Below, piece by piece: positions 8,202 to 17,386 of a stretch of 48,120 nucleotides of DNA. The notes under the pieces are model-generated. The model saw only the letters and a list, made by a program, of their open reading frames with translations. It was not told where the DNA came from and made no database searches. Source of the DNA: Flavobacteriales bacterium. GTDB taxonomy: Bacteria; Bacteroidota; Bacteroidia; Flavobacteriales_G; JALEGO01. Location of the stretch: NCBI GenBank assembly GCA_020631045.1, contig JAHDHZ010000010.1, forward strand, positions 9,168-57,287, in the 5' to 3' direction. Made by a program: the position numbers and the translations under genes. Every line of letters starts with the position of its first letter. Position 1 is the first letter of the stretch.

Positions 8202-9310
8202 TCATTCACTGCATATTAGGCAAAGCCAACCCCAGTAGGGCTAATGGTGTGAATAAGGTTGTGCATGCGCTAAGCCAGGCCCAAATGCAGGTGCATCCAA
8301 ACATTGAAATTTGGGGCATCACAGTCAATTTAACACACAACTATCCTCAGCGGGCTGTTCAAACTAGGCTCTTCAAACAACAAACCAATCCATTCAAATT
8401 AGACGCCCAACTATACAAAGCGCTCGATCAACTGAAAGGGCAAAAAGTACTTTTTCATCTACACGGCGGATTCATTCCTGCGTTTTACACCCTTCAAAAG
8501 GCCTTAACAAAAAGAAACATTCAATACGTGCTCACTCCACACGGAGCATACAATTTAAAAGCGCTTGAAAAAAGTAGGGGGCGCAAAAGTATCTATCATT
8601 TTTTATTTGAATCAGCATTGATTCGTCATGCTGCCTACATTCATTTAATTGGCGCCTCAGAACAAGAAATGCTTGCTGAAAAATACCCCAAAACTAAGAT
8701 TAAGCTCATTGCCAATGGCCAAGATGTACTTTATAGCTACAAACACACAAAAAGCAAGGATCACTTAAACTTTGGCTTTTTAGGCCGCATTGACATGCAC
8801 ACCAAGGGGCTTGACTTGTTGTACAGCGCCATGGCTAAGTTCGCAAAATTAAACCAGCCATTTACCCTGCACATTGTGGGCAAGGGAGGTGAGATGCAAG
8901 AGTTAAAAGCCCTAGGAAAATCGCTTAATATTGATCAGCACATCATCTATCATGGTGCCAAATATGGTGAGCAGAAATACGCCTTTTTAGCAGAGCTTGA
9001 CATATTTTTTCACCCCTCAAGAAACGAGGGCATGCCAGGGGCTGTACTTGAAGCATTAAGTGTTGAAACCCCTTGTATTGTAAGTAAAGAAAGTAACCTA
9101 GCCAACTATATCAACAAAGCTCAAGCTGGGCTTGGCATGCAAGAGCTAAGCGCATCATCATTATTTAAGGCCATTGTTAATTTCACAGAACAAATCACAC
9201 CCAAACACCGTAAAAACGCCAAAAGCCTCATTGAAAATGAATTTGACTGGCGCGTAATTGCATGCAAGCATCTGAGCGCCTACAGTGCTGTTTTAAACCA
9301 AAATGACTGA
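8195..9310 (+). CDS. Glycosyltransferase family 4 (GT-B fold)
   Basis: 371 residues. The N-terminal Rossmann half has HLHGGFIPAFY and LTPHGAYNLKAL. The C-terminal half starts NFGFLGRIDMHTKGLDLLYSA and carries the nucleotide-sugar binding segment FFHPSRNEGMPGAVLEAL (E-X7-E), all characteristic of retaining GT4 enzymes. It overlaps the flippase by 7 bp and the polymerase gene by 8 bp. It probably adds one sugar of the repeat unit on the cytoplasmic face. Donor and acceptor cannot be told from the sequence. Confidence 0.9.
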   Translation: MLIIHCILGKANPSRANGVNKVVHALSQAQMQVHPNIEIWGITVNLTHNYPQRAVQTRLFKQQTNPFKLDAQLYKALDQLKGQKVLFHLHGGFIPAFYTLQKALTKRNIQYVLTPHGAYNLKALEKSRGRKSIYHFLFESALIRHAAYIHLIGASEQEMLAEKYPKTKIKLIANGQDVLYSYKHTKSKDHLNFGFLGRIDMHTKGLDLLYSAMAKFAKLNQPFTLHIVGKGGEMQELKALGKSLNIDQHIIYHGAKYGEQKYAFLAELDIFFHPSRNEGMPGAVLEALSVETPCIVSKESNLANYINKAQAGLGMQELSASSLFKAIVNFTEQITPKHRKNAKSLIENEFDWRVIACKHLSAYSAVLNQND

Positions 9311-10553
9311 AAAAACATACACCCGCATTCTACACTTTTTAACCCTTATTGTGTTTTTTAAAGTGTTGGGCTATTTTACGCTTTCAGAAAATGTAGCCAT
9401 CACCAGGGTACTGAAAATTATCATTCGCTTTTCAATGACAGGTTTTTTATTATTGATCTATCAGCACCTTCAAAAAACTGATAAACAAACCCACTTTGAG
9501 CTTGAAAAGCCAGCCGGATTATTCTGGTATTGCGCATATCTTTTTTTAGGATTGTGCTCACTACTTTGGTCAACCAACAAGGGCTATTCTGCCTTGCAAT
9601 TGGCCATGAATACAGAAAGCTTGGTGTTCGCCTACTTATTTATCAAAACCTATTTACTATTTGAAAAACAGGCAAAAGCACAAGATTTTGAGGTGAGAAT
9701 ATCTCACATCTTTTGTTATGGCATTACTCCGATCTTATTGATTTTTATCATTGGTTTTTTGATTAATCCTGACAAGTTTTTAAGACTTACTCATGGTGGA
9801 GCAGAAAAACGTTTGGGTGGATACCTCATGAATCCTAACGAGCTAGGCATGCTTGCTGTGGTTGGATTGGGATCGCTGCTCAGCGAGTTAAAATTTGCTT
9901 CTAAAAAATTGGGCTTATTGATTTGTTTTGCCATTTTAATGTATGGACTTGTCCTGACAGAATCAAGATCTTCTATGATTGGGCTCTTATTGATTATTCT
10001 ATACTTTATTCACAAGTCTGAGAATGTAAAAATCAAAATCGGCGTATTGGCTTGTATTGTTTTGGCCATACCAGTTGTGATCAATACTATTTTCATCAAA
10101 CAAGGTGACTTAGAAGAAGTGCTTAGCATGACGGGTCGCTTACCTTTTTGGAAGGCCTTGCTTACTGAAGGACTGCCCAAAGAACCTATTTTTGGCTTTG
10201 GATACATGCGCATTGCTTATACCGAACACTTTCAATCTGCCCATACCTATGCGGGTAAAATGACACACAACACTTTTATTCAAGTCTTGATGAATCTAGG
10301 TTTTGTTGGATTTACCATTATACTATTTCAAATGTTTTATACCCTCAGGGCCTTTGCTCAAAATGCAGATGTAGCCAAAGGACTCTTTTTTGTGGGGATG
10401 TTTATTCCTATTATCATCAACTCATTTACCGAATTTGGCATTTTTGGAGAGGCCAATTTTGGCATTTTATTCTACCAATTTTTATTGTGTCTTTTTTGCT
10501 TAGAGTTGCAACAGAAAAAGGGGTTTAAAACACATAAGAAAGCTGCACATTAA
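9303..10553 (+). CDS. Wzy-type polysaccharide polymerase / O-antigen ligase family membrane protein
   Basis: 416 residues with about 11 membrane segments and one large periplasmic loop. Features shared with the O-antigen ligase/Wzy family are NPNELGMLAVVGLGSLL, LTESRSSMIGLLL before the loop, GRLPFWKALLTEG, GFGYMRI and the conserved His in MTHNTFIQVLMNLGFVG. It would join flipped repeat units in the periplasm. It ends operon 1. Its last 29 bp overlap the 3' end of the convergent TonB-receptor gene, with no room for a separate terminator between the two coding regions. Confidence 0.87.
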   Translation: MTEKTYTRILHFLTLIVFFKVLGYFTLSENVAITRVLKIIIRFSMTGFLLLIYQHLQKTDKQTHFELEKPAGLFWYCAYLFLGLCSLLWSTNKGYSALQLAMNTESLVFAYLFIKTYLLFEKQAKAQDFEVRISHIFCYGITPILLIFIIGFLINPDKFLRLTHGGAEKRLGGYLMNPNELGMLAVVGLGSLLSELKFASKKLGLLICFAILMYGLVLTESRSSMIGLLLIILYFIHKSENVKIKIGVLACIVLAIPVVINTIFIKQGDLEEVLSMTGRLPFWKALLTEGLPKEPIFGFGYMRIAYTEHFQSAHTYAGKMTHNTFIQVLMNLGFVGFTIILFQMFYTLRAFAQNADVAKGLFFVGMFIPIIINSFTEFGIFGEANFGILFYQFLLCLFCLELQQKKGFKTHKKAAH

Positions 10554-12843
10554 CACTTCTACCAGGCTCATCGGCAAAGTAGCGCAATCGATTCAAATAA
10601 CTTCTGTATGTTATATCAAATATGTTCTGCACCTGCACATTTAAAATCAATTGCTGTTTTGTATTGATTAAATGTGTTGACAGTTTGGCATTTACCAAGG
10701 TATACCCTTCTGGCGGGGCAATAAAATCTTGGTCAGCGTTCAAATAATGTTGCTTGAATTGATGGTTGCACTGAAGTGATAAACGGGTGTGCTGTAAAAA
10801 CCCAATCTTTTTTTGCGGGGCATACTCTAAACTGTAGCGTAGTCTTGCCCCAGGCATTTGTACTAAAGGCATATCAAGTTCTAGATTATCTCCCTTCAAA
10901 TAATCAAACATCATTCTAGCGTTAATTGCATTAGAGAGTTGGTATTTAAAATCAAGATCTACTCCTCTTATAATGGCATCATTTGATTCATAAATGAACA
11001 GCGGATAGGCGCCTCTTACCGTAAGTAAAAATGAATCTTGGGCTTGCAGGTAAATAAAATTGTTGATCAGATGCACATACGGAATTACTTTCAAAGAAGC
11101 CTTATGACCAAAGATTTTAAACTCTGCACTTAGCTTCATGCTTTGTTCTGAGTCTAACTGTTCATTGCCTTGCTCGTATGAGGCGACACCTTGATGCAAT
11201 CCATCTGAATACAATTCATGCATTTTTGCTGCTCTTGAAATCACATCAAGGTTTACCCTTAACCTTGTTGCCTTTGAGGTGGCTGCTTGTAAAGAGCCAG
11301 AAAGCACTACATTGTGGTTGATGTGCGTAGTTTGCTCGACAACATTTACGATGCCTCTTCGAATGGGCCAGGCGTTTAACAGGTTAAAATCATAACGCCC
11401 TCCTAGCGCAAATAAGAGCTTATCTTTTTGCTTCTTAAACCCAATAAAATAGGCTGGGCGCAACAATCTAAAATCTGGCAACAAAGGCAAGGTGGCTGTA
11501 CCTGGCACGTTGGTGTTGTCTTGAAAAACAAATTGCAAGCCTGTTTCAAATTGTCTGTCATGGATACTTTCTTTTTGATAAACCAATTCGTAAAAATGGC
11601 TCCATTTTCTTAAATCTAAAGCAGGTACATATCTAAAGGCGCCTCTTCTGTTGTCAAATTCTTTTCTATTGTTGATCTGAAAGGCATAAGATTGCGTCAA
11701 TTTTGAGTAATCAGATAGGGTGTATTGGTGTTTGAATTTAAAGATCGAGTGTGTGGCGGCTTGGTGCGCGGGGTCAATGAGCCTTGAGAATTCTTGGGTA
11801 GCAAAATACGGCTCTTCTCTTTGAATGGCTAGCTGTAAATCGGTTAAATTTCCGATTTGTGATGCCTTTAACACTCCGTTTTCTGAGCTCAACACACTTG
11901 TGTATAGCTCAAAAAAATGACGATTTAGATTTTTTTGAAGTTGTAATCCACCCGAAAAATTACGATAACCAGAATTGGTCAAATAATACTCAGGCGTGTT
12001 GAAATCTCCAAAATTTTTATAGCCTGAAAAAATGCGATACGCAAAGGCATTTCTCTTCTGCTCTAGTTTAAAACTTGAGAATAATCCGCGGCCATTTGAA
12101 TGAAAACCATTTGTAACACTACCATGAAGGTGGGCATCTTGAATTTTTGAGTACGCCGTGACAATTGCGCCCGCTAAAGCCTCTGGGCCATATCGAAGTG
12201 CTGAAGCGCCTTTCAAAACCTTTACTTGATTGAGCATTGAGCCATCGACCTCAATGCCATGATCACTGCCCCAACTTTGAGTTGAAAGGGGCACTCCCTG
12301 TTGCACAACTACTAAGCGATCATTGGTCAGCCCATGTACAATGGGTTTTGAAATGCCTTTACCATTTTGCAACACTTGCACGCCAGAGGTAGTACTGAGC
12401 AACTCAGATAATTGAGCGCCTTTATGCTCTAAAATTAAACTGGGGGCTATTTGTTCACCCACTGTGGCATCAAGCTCGTGGGCGTGATCTTCAACAATCA
12501 CCTCTTGTAAGTCAGCTGCGTGGTGATGCAAAAACACAGAAAGCAGCTTAGAGCTTTTCAGCTCAATGGTCATTTGTTTTTCAGCACAACCCAAGTGTGA
12601 AAAATTCAAATGATAGGTTTGAGCGCACAATTGCTCAATGGCAAACTTTCCTTGTTGATCGGTTACTACTCCTGCCGAAAGTTCACGCACATACACCGTT
12701 GCTCCTGAAAGCGGAGCACCGCTCACCTCATCTTTGAGGGTTCCTTCAATTGTAAAAGCACACTGTGCAATACAATTAAAAGAACTCCAACAAAGAAGTA
12801 AAAGAAGGCTACTGTATTGTAAAATCAAATGCAACCTCAACAT
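10525..12843 (-). CDS. TonB-dependent outer-membrane receptor, probably metal uptake
   Basis: 772 residues. A signal peptide (to about residue 26, SSFNCIAQC) precedes a carboxypeptidase-regulatory-like domain (EGTLKDEVSGAPLSGATVYV, about 32-115), a plug domain (about 125-230, with LVVVQQGVPLSTQSWGSDHG) and a 22-strand barrel ending in an aromatic C-terminus (NVQLSYVF). The plug and barrel style match the receptors for metals or siderophores rather than SusC glycan transporters, which are longer. The start lies inside the end of the lipoprotein gene (35-bp overlap). It is the last gene of a three-gene operon whose first gene encodes a His/Cys-rich protein, suggesting zinc or copper. The 3' end overlaps the polymerase gene antisense. 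Confidence 0.9.
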   Translation of the reverse strand: MLRLHLILQYSSLLLLLCWSSFNCIAQCAFTIEGTLKDEVSGAPLSGATVYVRELSAGVVTDQQGKFAIEQLCAQTYHLNFSHLGCAEKQMTIELKSSKLLSVFLHHHAADLQEVIVEDHAHELDATVGEQIAPSLILEHKGAQLSELLSTTSGVQVLQNGKGISKPIVHGLTNDRLVVVQQGVPLSTQSWGSDHGIEVDGSMLNQVKVLKGASALRYGPEALAGAIVTAYSKIQDAHLHGSVTNGFHSNGRGLFSSFKLEQKRNAFAYRIFSGYKNFGDFNTPEYYLTNSGYRNFSGGLQLQKNLNRHFFELYTSVLSSENGVLKASQIGNLTDLQLAIQREEPYFATQEFSRLIDPAHQAATHSIFKFKHQYTLSDYSKLTQSYAFQINNRKEFDNRRGAFRYVPALDLRKWSHFYELVYQKESIHDRQFETGLQFVFQDNTNVPGTATLPLLPDFRLLRPAYFIGFKKQKDKLLFALGGRYDFNLLNAWPIRRGIVNVVEQTTHINHNVVLSGSLQAATSKATRLRVNLDVISRAAKMHELYSDGLHQGVASYEQGNEQLDSEQSMKLSAEFKIFGHKASLKVIPYVHLINNFIYLQAQDSFLLTVRGAYPLFIYESNDAIIRGVDLDFKYQLSNAINARMMFDYLKGDNLELDMPLVQMPGARLRYSLEYAPQKKIGFLQHTRLSLQCNHQFKQHYLNADQDFIAPPEGYTLVNAKLSTHLINTKQQLILNVQVQNIFDITYRSYLNRLRYFADEPGRSVNVQLSYVF

Positions 12844-13360
12844 CTATTGCGCCTCCGGCATTATCAATCATTCCCCCAGCAACGCCTTCAGCATTTTTGT
12901 CTGGCTCATGTCTTAAAATAGCGGTTAAACTACCAGAATCAGCAGCACCAGTAGTAAACAGGGTGCTTAAGCCCAAAGGATTGCCATCTTCATCTTGATC
13001 TGCGTAAGTGAAGCTTAGATTTGAACTTGTAGAGAGAAAAAAGAACTGATGCTCTTCATCTTCAGCAAGAATTTCTTCATTTATATTTTCAGTGGGCGAC
13101 ACCCCCTCATTCAATAAGGTAATTTGAGTTTGATAGGTTCTGTTTGCCATCAAGGGTTCTACTGAAACATTGGCTGGCTCCCCACCGTCTCCATCTAGGT
13201 CTTTATAGGTGAATTGCTTTTCTACGCCCGTTGAATTATCGGTAAAGGTCATGATCACCGTAGTGATAAATTCTTGTTGGTTTTCTACAACAACCTCTTT
13301 GGGTTTACATGATGATATATACAAGGCAAATATCATCACAGTTAAATGTGCTTTTTTCAT
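12809..13360 (-). CDS. Small lipoprotein of the TonB-receptor-associated 'type 1 periplasmic-binding-fold' annotation group
   Basis: 183 residues with a lipoprotein signal (lipobox ISSC, acylated Cys18). The mature part is rich in acidic residues and has TFTDN...TYKDLDGDGG, LMANRTYQTQITLLNE and EILAEDEEHQFFF, which match from memory a Flavobacteriales protein group usually encoded beside a TonB-dependent receptor. The DLDGDGG stretch looks like a calcium or metal site. Its stop overlaps the receptor start by 35 bp, so expression is coupled. It is probably surface- or periplasm-facing and aids substrate capture. No enzymatic motif is present. Confidence 0.75.
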   Translation of the reverse strand: MKKAHLTVMIFALYISSCKPKEVVVENQQEFITTVIMTFTDNSTGVEKQFTYKDLDGDGGEPANVSVEPLMANRTYQTQITLLNEGVSPTENINEEILAEDEEHQFFFLSTSSNLSFTYADQDEDGNPLGLSTLFTTGAADSGSLTAILRHEPDKNAEGVAGGMIDNAGGAIDVEVAFDFTIQ

Positions 13361-13461
13361 TTTTTTAAATTTTAAATTTTGGTGCTGAGCTAGTCAGCTG
13401 AAATTAATTAGAGCATATGCTAGGTTTACATCTGTAGGCCTAACAATAATTTAAACTGTGC

Positions 13462-13872
13462 TTAAGCCAATTTTGGCGGACCTCTTTGAAAGCTATTTGT
13501 CGTTTTAGTAAGGTAAGCCTCTGAGGTATATCTTTCACTTATAAGCAAAAAGTGTTGGGCTGATATTTCTTGATGATTAGCCGATAAAAACAAATGATTC
13601 TGCGAGATCATCTCATCACAAGCCTCACAAGAAGTTGCTTGCTCTGAGAGGTGCAAATCATGGGCACAAAACTGCTGATCAGATAAAAAACCATGAAATA
13701 CCGTTAAATGACAGGCATCATTTTTTTGCTTTGTACTGCACTCATGTTCGCTGGTGTGATTATGGCTTTGAGTAGTGACATGAGCAATAGGCAGTACTAC
13801 TCCTGTAAGGTGAACTAAAAGCAGCATGCATGTAACGTACAATGCGTATGTTTTATGTGCTTTGCCTCTCAT
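13462..13872 (-). CDS. His/Cys-rich small membrane or secreted protein with C-terminal RGPP motif
   Basis: 136 residues from the ATG at 13870-13872; a longer TTG-initiated frame to 13893 is less likely. One N-terminal hydrophobic segment (about 9-28) acts as signal or anchor. The rest contains many His and Cys (SHNHTSEHECS, FCAHDLHLSEQATSCEACDE), suited to binding a transition metal. It ends in RGPPKLA; small proteins with a terminal RGPP-like motif are common next to Bacteroidota TonB receptors. It leads the minus-strand operon. A TAACTTTG (matches TAnnTTTG) lies about 8 bp before the ATG on the minus strand. The metal-binding role is inferred from composition. Confidence 0.65.
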   Translation of the reverse strand: MRGKAHKTYALYVTCMLLLVHLTGVVLPIAHVTTQSHNHTSEHECSTKQKNDACHLTVFHGFLSDQQFCAHDLHLSEQATSCEACDEMISQNHLFLSANHQEISAQHFLLISERYTSEAYLTKTTNSFQRGPPKLA

Positions 13873-13909
13873 TAACCCTTCAAAGTTAGACAAAATAAAG
13901 CATGCTAGA

Positions 13910-14012
13910 TTCTCAAAATGAGAAAACCCGTCTTAAAGCAAGAAGATAAAAACACTCAAAAAACACAAAACAATGATTTTCAGCACTTTAATTTTCAGGC
14001 ACGATACTCGCA
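13910..14012 (+). promoter_or_regulatory. Composite promoter element, copy 2, for exopolysaccharide operon 2
   Basis: Palindrome TTCTCA-AAA-TGAGAA at 13910-13924, six bases, then TCTTA at 13931-13935. TTTTCAG lies at 13977-13983, exactly 67 bases from the palindrome start as in copy 1. TTAA begins at 13988 and GGCAC at 13998-14002, followed five bases later by TCGCA at 14008-14012. This is the best sigma-54-like -24/-12 pair of the four. The predicted transcription start near 14023 leaves an 18-nt leader before the ATG at 14041, which decides the start of the fusion gene. Confidence 0.75.
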
Positions 14013-14040
14013 ACCTCTTTTACATAATCAAAACCTTGTT

Positions 14041-16692
14041 ATGAATACTCATCAAATATCTATTTCTGATTGCAACATCTTACTCAAACTATTTCATGCA
14101 GATATTGCAGAGGTACATTTTTTTGACCCTAATTCAAGGCTTGTTTTTGATCAGTCCCTTTTTCAAGGCCATCCAACCGGAAAACAAAAAATTTTAATCA
14201 GCACTGCTCAACAGATTACATCATTTAAACATTTTAACCTAGCAGATTTTGACGCCGTTATAGATTTCGGAAACACCAACCTTGAGGCCTACAAATACAA
14301 AAGCACGTTTCATAGCATTCACAACCCCAACCACACGATTCGATGGATCTTCGAATCGCACAACAACACCCCAGGATTTTTAAAGTTTTACAACAACCAA
14401 AGCCTGAAGGCCAAATGCTATAAAACATGCCTCAAACTAGCCTTTAAAATGGGCTTAAAAAAGCTTTTTATCTCAAATACGTTTAATGTGTTTCATCAAA
14501 ACCCACTTGAAGTTCAAAAGACCACTAAGCAATTCAATGCCAAATCTTATAGCATATTTACGGGCACCATTGGAGAGCACAGAAAAGCCATCATTGAATT
14601 TACTGATGATAAAAACAACAATTTTTTCATTAAAAAAGCCATCTCAAATAAAAGCGTTGAGTTGCTTAAAAACGAGGCGACTATTTCAAAAAAACTGGCT
14701 GAGATCGCACCTTCTTCTTTAGTGGTTAAAGAAAGTGATTTAATTGACAAAACTACGCTGATCACCCCTTCAAACAAACCCAAAAAGGCGATAATTTCAA
14801 ATGCCATTAACAGTCTCTCAATTGATGCGTTCAATGCTCTATACAAACAAACAGCACACAAAGACAATCCAAATAAATATTACAAGGCAAAAAACATCAG
14901 TAAAGCCATTCAGCTGATTAAACACAATACTCGATTTAATGAAAACAAAGAAATTGCCCAGAGATTAAACATCTTACATAAATCACTGAGCAAGCAAAAA
15001 TCAATCACACTGGGTTTTGCACATAGAGACTTTACACCTTGGAACATCTATCAGACCAATGAGCATATGCACATGTATGATTTAGAGCTTGCTGATTTTA
15101 AAACCCCATTACTCTTTGATTTGTTTCACTATATTTTTCAAGACTTGTGCTTGACTAGGCGTAAATCTTACACCCAAATCAAACAAGCGCTTGAAACATT
15201 GCAACACAAAACAGAGGTACAAGATCTTTTGAATGCCTTTGACCTTGATTTTAATATACAACTCAAGGCCTATTTACTGGAGCAAATCAGCATGCAATTG
15301 TGCGGCTATACTAAGCAGAAAAGCTTGCACAAACAAGTCTTTTGGCTCATTGAAATATGGTTAAGCGCCCTTAAAGATCAAACCTGTTTACCCACGAAAG
15401 AAGAGCGTAGAAAAACCTTTATTCCTAAATTTTTAACCTTTCTACAAGATCAGCGACACGTAATGCTCAAGCAAATTGCCAGTTTGCCTCACAAGATTGA
15501 CTCTTCAAGTGACCTTGACATCTTGGTTTTAAAAGAGCATCTTAATACTACCATTGATTTTATTAAAACTGAATGTTCAAAAGCTACCGTACGTGTTCAA
15601 AAAAAGAGTTTTATGCACGTTGTTGAGATCTATTTTTCAGACCAAAGCTTTCTCTCTATTGATTTGATTCATGCCTTTAAAAGAAAGGCCTTAGTCATGT
15701 GTGATGCCAAACCATTTTTAGTGAGCGCTTACAACCAAACCTCGATGATACGCAAACCCCAACTACGCTTTGATGTCGAATACATGGTCTTATTTTACAT
15801 CTTAAATGGGGCAAGTCTTCCTGAAAAATACATTCAGCACATCACCCATCAAAGCTTACGAGAGCAGCACAAAACCCTAAATTATCTCAACCAAAAATAC
15901 CAGCTCAACCACGAAAAGCTCGATGATTATTTCACCTTTTCAAAGGGCTTAAAAAAGCATTTAACACGCCAGATAAAACAGGCCCAATCTTTTGTTGAAA
16001 GACTCAAAGCTCAAGGGTTATATGTAAAAGACACCTGCTCATCATTGTTTCAGAAAAAAGGGGTGGTCATTACCTTCTCTGGGGTTGATGGGGCAGGCAA
16101 ATCAACCATTATTGAACAGGTCAAAGAAAAGCTGACCAACACCTACAGAAAAAAGGTGGTAGTATTGAGACACCGCCCTTCAATGCTGCCCATTTTAAGC
16201 ACGTACATTTACGGACACAAAGAGGCTCAAAAAAGAGTGGTGAGCAAACTTCCCAGAAGCGGACAAAACAAAAGCACCTTCAGTTCTTTGCTTCGGTTCT
16301 CTTACTATTTTTTAGACTATTTGTTTGGCCAAGTCTACATCTACTTTCGATACCAACTCAGGGGCACCATTGTGTTGTATGACCGTTATTATTACGACTT
16401 CATCAACGATGCCAAGCGCTCAAACATTCACTTAAACCAGAAGTTTTTAACTGTTCTTTTCAACTTAGTGTACACACCAGAATTGAATTTCTTTTTGTAT
16501 GCTCCGGCACACGTGATTTTAGAGCGTAAAAAAGAGCTCAAAGCCCATACAATAGGTACGCTCACTGAAAAATACTTAAGACTTTTTAAACGGTTTAAAA
16601 ATACTTATCGAGATGCGCAGTTCATCTCAATTGAAAACATTGAAAAGCACAAAACACTTCAAATTATTTACAAACACATTCAAGCGGCCTAA
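14041..16692 (+). CDS. Three-domain fusion: APH-like kinase, nucleotidyltransferase-like domain, thymidylate-kinase-like domain
   Basis: 883 residues from the ATG at 14041. The frame is open back to 13918, but that ATG lies inside the promoter palindrome. An aminoglycoside-phosphotransferase-like kinase domain (about 165-450) has the catalytic segment HRDFTPWN at about 328-335 and YDLELADF. A nucleotidyltransferase-like domain (about 475-640) has DSSSDLDILV at about 487 and a third acid in SIDLIHAF. The C-terminal domain (about 673-883) has a P-loop GVDGAGKST at about 681 and LYDRYYYDF, as in thymidylate kinases. It leads operon 2 and adjoins an acetyltransferase gene. It probably phosphorylates or nucleotidylates a sugar or chain intermediate. 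Each domain is clear; the combined function is unknown. Confidence 0.78.
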   Translation: MNTHQISISDCNILLKLFHADIAEVHFFDPNSRLVFDQSLFQGHPTGKQKILISTAQQITSFKHFNLADFDAVIDFGNTNLEAYKYKSTFHSIHNPNHTIRWIFESHNNTPGFLKFYNNQSLKAKCYKTCLKLAFKMGLKKLFISNTFNVFHQNPLEVQKTTKQFNAKSYSIFTGTIGEHRKAIIEFTDDKNNNFFIKKAISNKSVELLKNEATISKKLAEIAPSSLVVKESDLIDKTTLITPSNKPKKAIISNAINSLSIDAFNALYKQTAHKDNPNKYYKAKNISKAIQLIKHNTRFNENKEIAQRLNILHKSLSKQKSITLGFAHRDFTPWNIYQTNEHMHMYDLELADFKTPLLFDLFHYIFQDLCLTRRKSYTQIKQALETLQHKTEVQDLLNAFDLDFNIQLKAYLLEQISMQLCGYTKQKSLHKQVFWLIEIWLSALKDQTCLPTKEERRKTFIPKFLTFLQDQRHVMLKQIASLPHKIDSSSDLDILVLKEHLNTTIDFIKTECSKATVRVQKKSFMHVVEIYFSDQSFLSIDLIHAFKRKALVMCDAKPFLVSAYNQTSMIRKPQLRFDVEYMVLFYILNGASLPEKYIQHITHQSLREQHKTLNYLNQKYQLNHEKLDDYFTFSKGLKKHLTRQIKQAQSFVERLKAQGLYVKDTCSSLFQKKGVVITFSGVDGAGKSTIIEQVKEKLTNTYRKKVVVLRHRPSMLPILSTYIYGHKEAQKRVVSKLPRSGQNKSTFSSLLRFSYYFLDYLFGQVYIYFRYQLRGTIVLYDRYYYDFINDAKRSNIHLNQKFLTVLFNLVYTPELNFFLYAPAHVILERKKELKAHTIGTLTEKYLRLFKRFKNTYRDAQFISIENIEKHKTLQIIYKHIQAA

Positions 16693-16693
16693 G

Positions 16694-17386
16694 ATGAAAA
16701 AAATCATTGAAAAATGCATTCAGTGGCGCAACCCTGCCTTTAAATTTGACGAGCAGGTGCCGGTGGGCTTCATACTTGAGTTTAGCTTTAAAACCCTTGT
16801 GAAATTGCTTAGAGGTTGGCGAGTTATTTTAAAAGGTAAGCGCCCCAATATGCTGATGCTTGATAAGGGAGTAGCGCTTGAATATGCAAGTAAGATTGAG
16901 TGGAGCAGGTTTGTGCGGTTGGGTAGAATGGTAAAAATCAGCGCGCTTGGCAAGGGGTTTATCAAACTGGGCAACAATGTAAGCATAGGAGATTTTTCTC
17001 GCATTATTACCTCAACCTCCCTGAACAACTTGGGGCAAGGCATCAGTATTGGTGATGATGTAGGCATCGGAGAATTTGCTTATTTGGGTGGAGCTGCAGG
17101 CCTTGAGATTGGTAGAGCCACCATCGTTGGGCAATATTTCTCGTGTCATCCTGAAAATCACAATTTCAATGATGTCTCTACAGACATTCGTCATCAAGGA
17201 GTCAGTAGAAAAGGTATTAAAATTGGTGAGAATTGTTGGATCGGTTCTAAAGTCACCATTTTAGACGGGGTCACCATTGGCAATCATTGCGTGATTGCTG
17301 CAGGCTCTGTAGTTACCAAAAGCATGCCTGCCTATTCTGTGATTGGTGGAGTGCCAGCAAAAATCTTGAAAACCATAAGCGCATGA
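16694..17386 (+). CDS. Left-handed beta-helix (hexapeptide) O-acetyltransferase
   Basis: 230 residues from the ATG at 16694, one base after the previous stop; the frame is open further upstream but that part overlaps the kinase fusion. Hexapeptide repeats run from about 90 to the end (IKLGNNVSIGDFSRI, ISIGDDVGIGEFAYLGG, VGQYFSCHPENHNF, IKIGENCWIGSKVTILDGVTIGNHCVIAAGSVV). The His in SCHPENH lies in the usual acetyl-CoA catalytic loop, and the end VIGGVPAKILK is standard for WbbJ/Maa-type enzymes. It would acetylate a sugar hydroxyl of the repeat unit. The stop overlaps the next start as ATGA. Confidence 0.92.
   Translation: MKKIIEKCIQWRNPAFKFDEQVPVGFILEFSFKTLVKLLRGWRVILKGKRPNMLMLDKGVALEYASKIEWSRFVRLGRMVKISALGKGFIKLGNNVSIGDFSRIITSTSLNNLGQGISIGDDVGIGEFAYLGGAAGLEIGRATIVGQYFSCHPENHNFNDVSTDIRHQGVSRKGIKIGENCWIGSKVTILDGVTIGNHCVIAAGSVVTKSMPAYSVIGGVPAKILKTISA

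Noticed and set aside
13361-13461. Short inverted repeats and AT-rich runs between the lipoprotein and His/Cys-rich genes
   Set aside because: The arms are short and imperfect with no fixed spacing to a promoter, so they cannot be told from AT-rich background.
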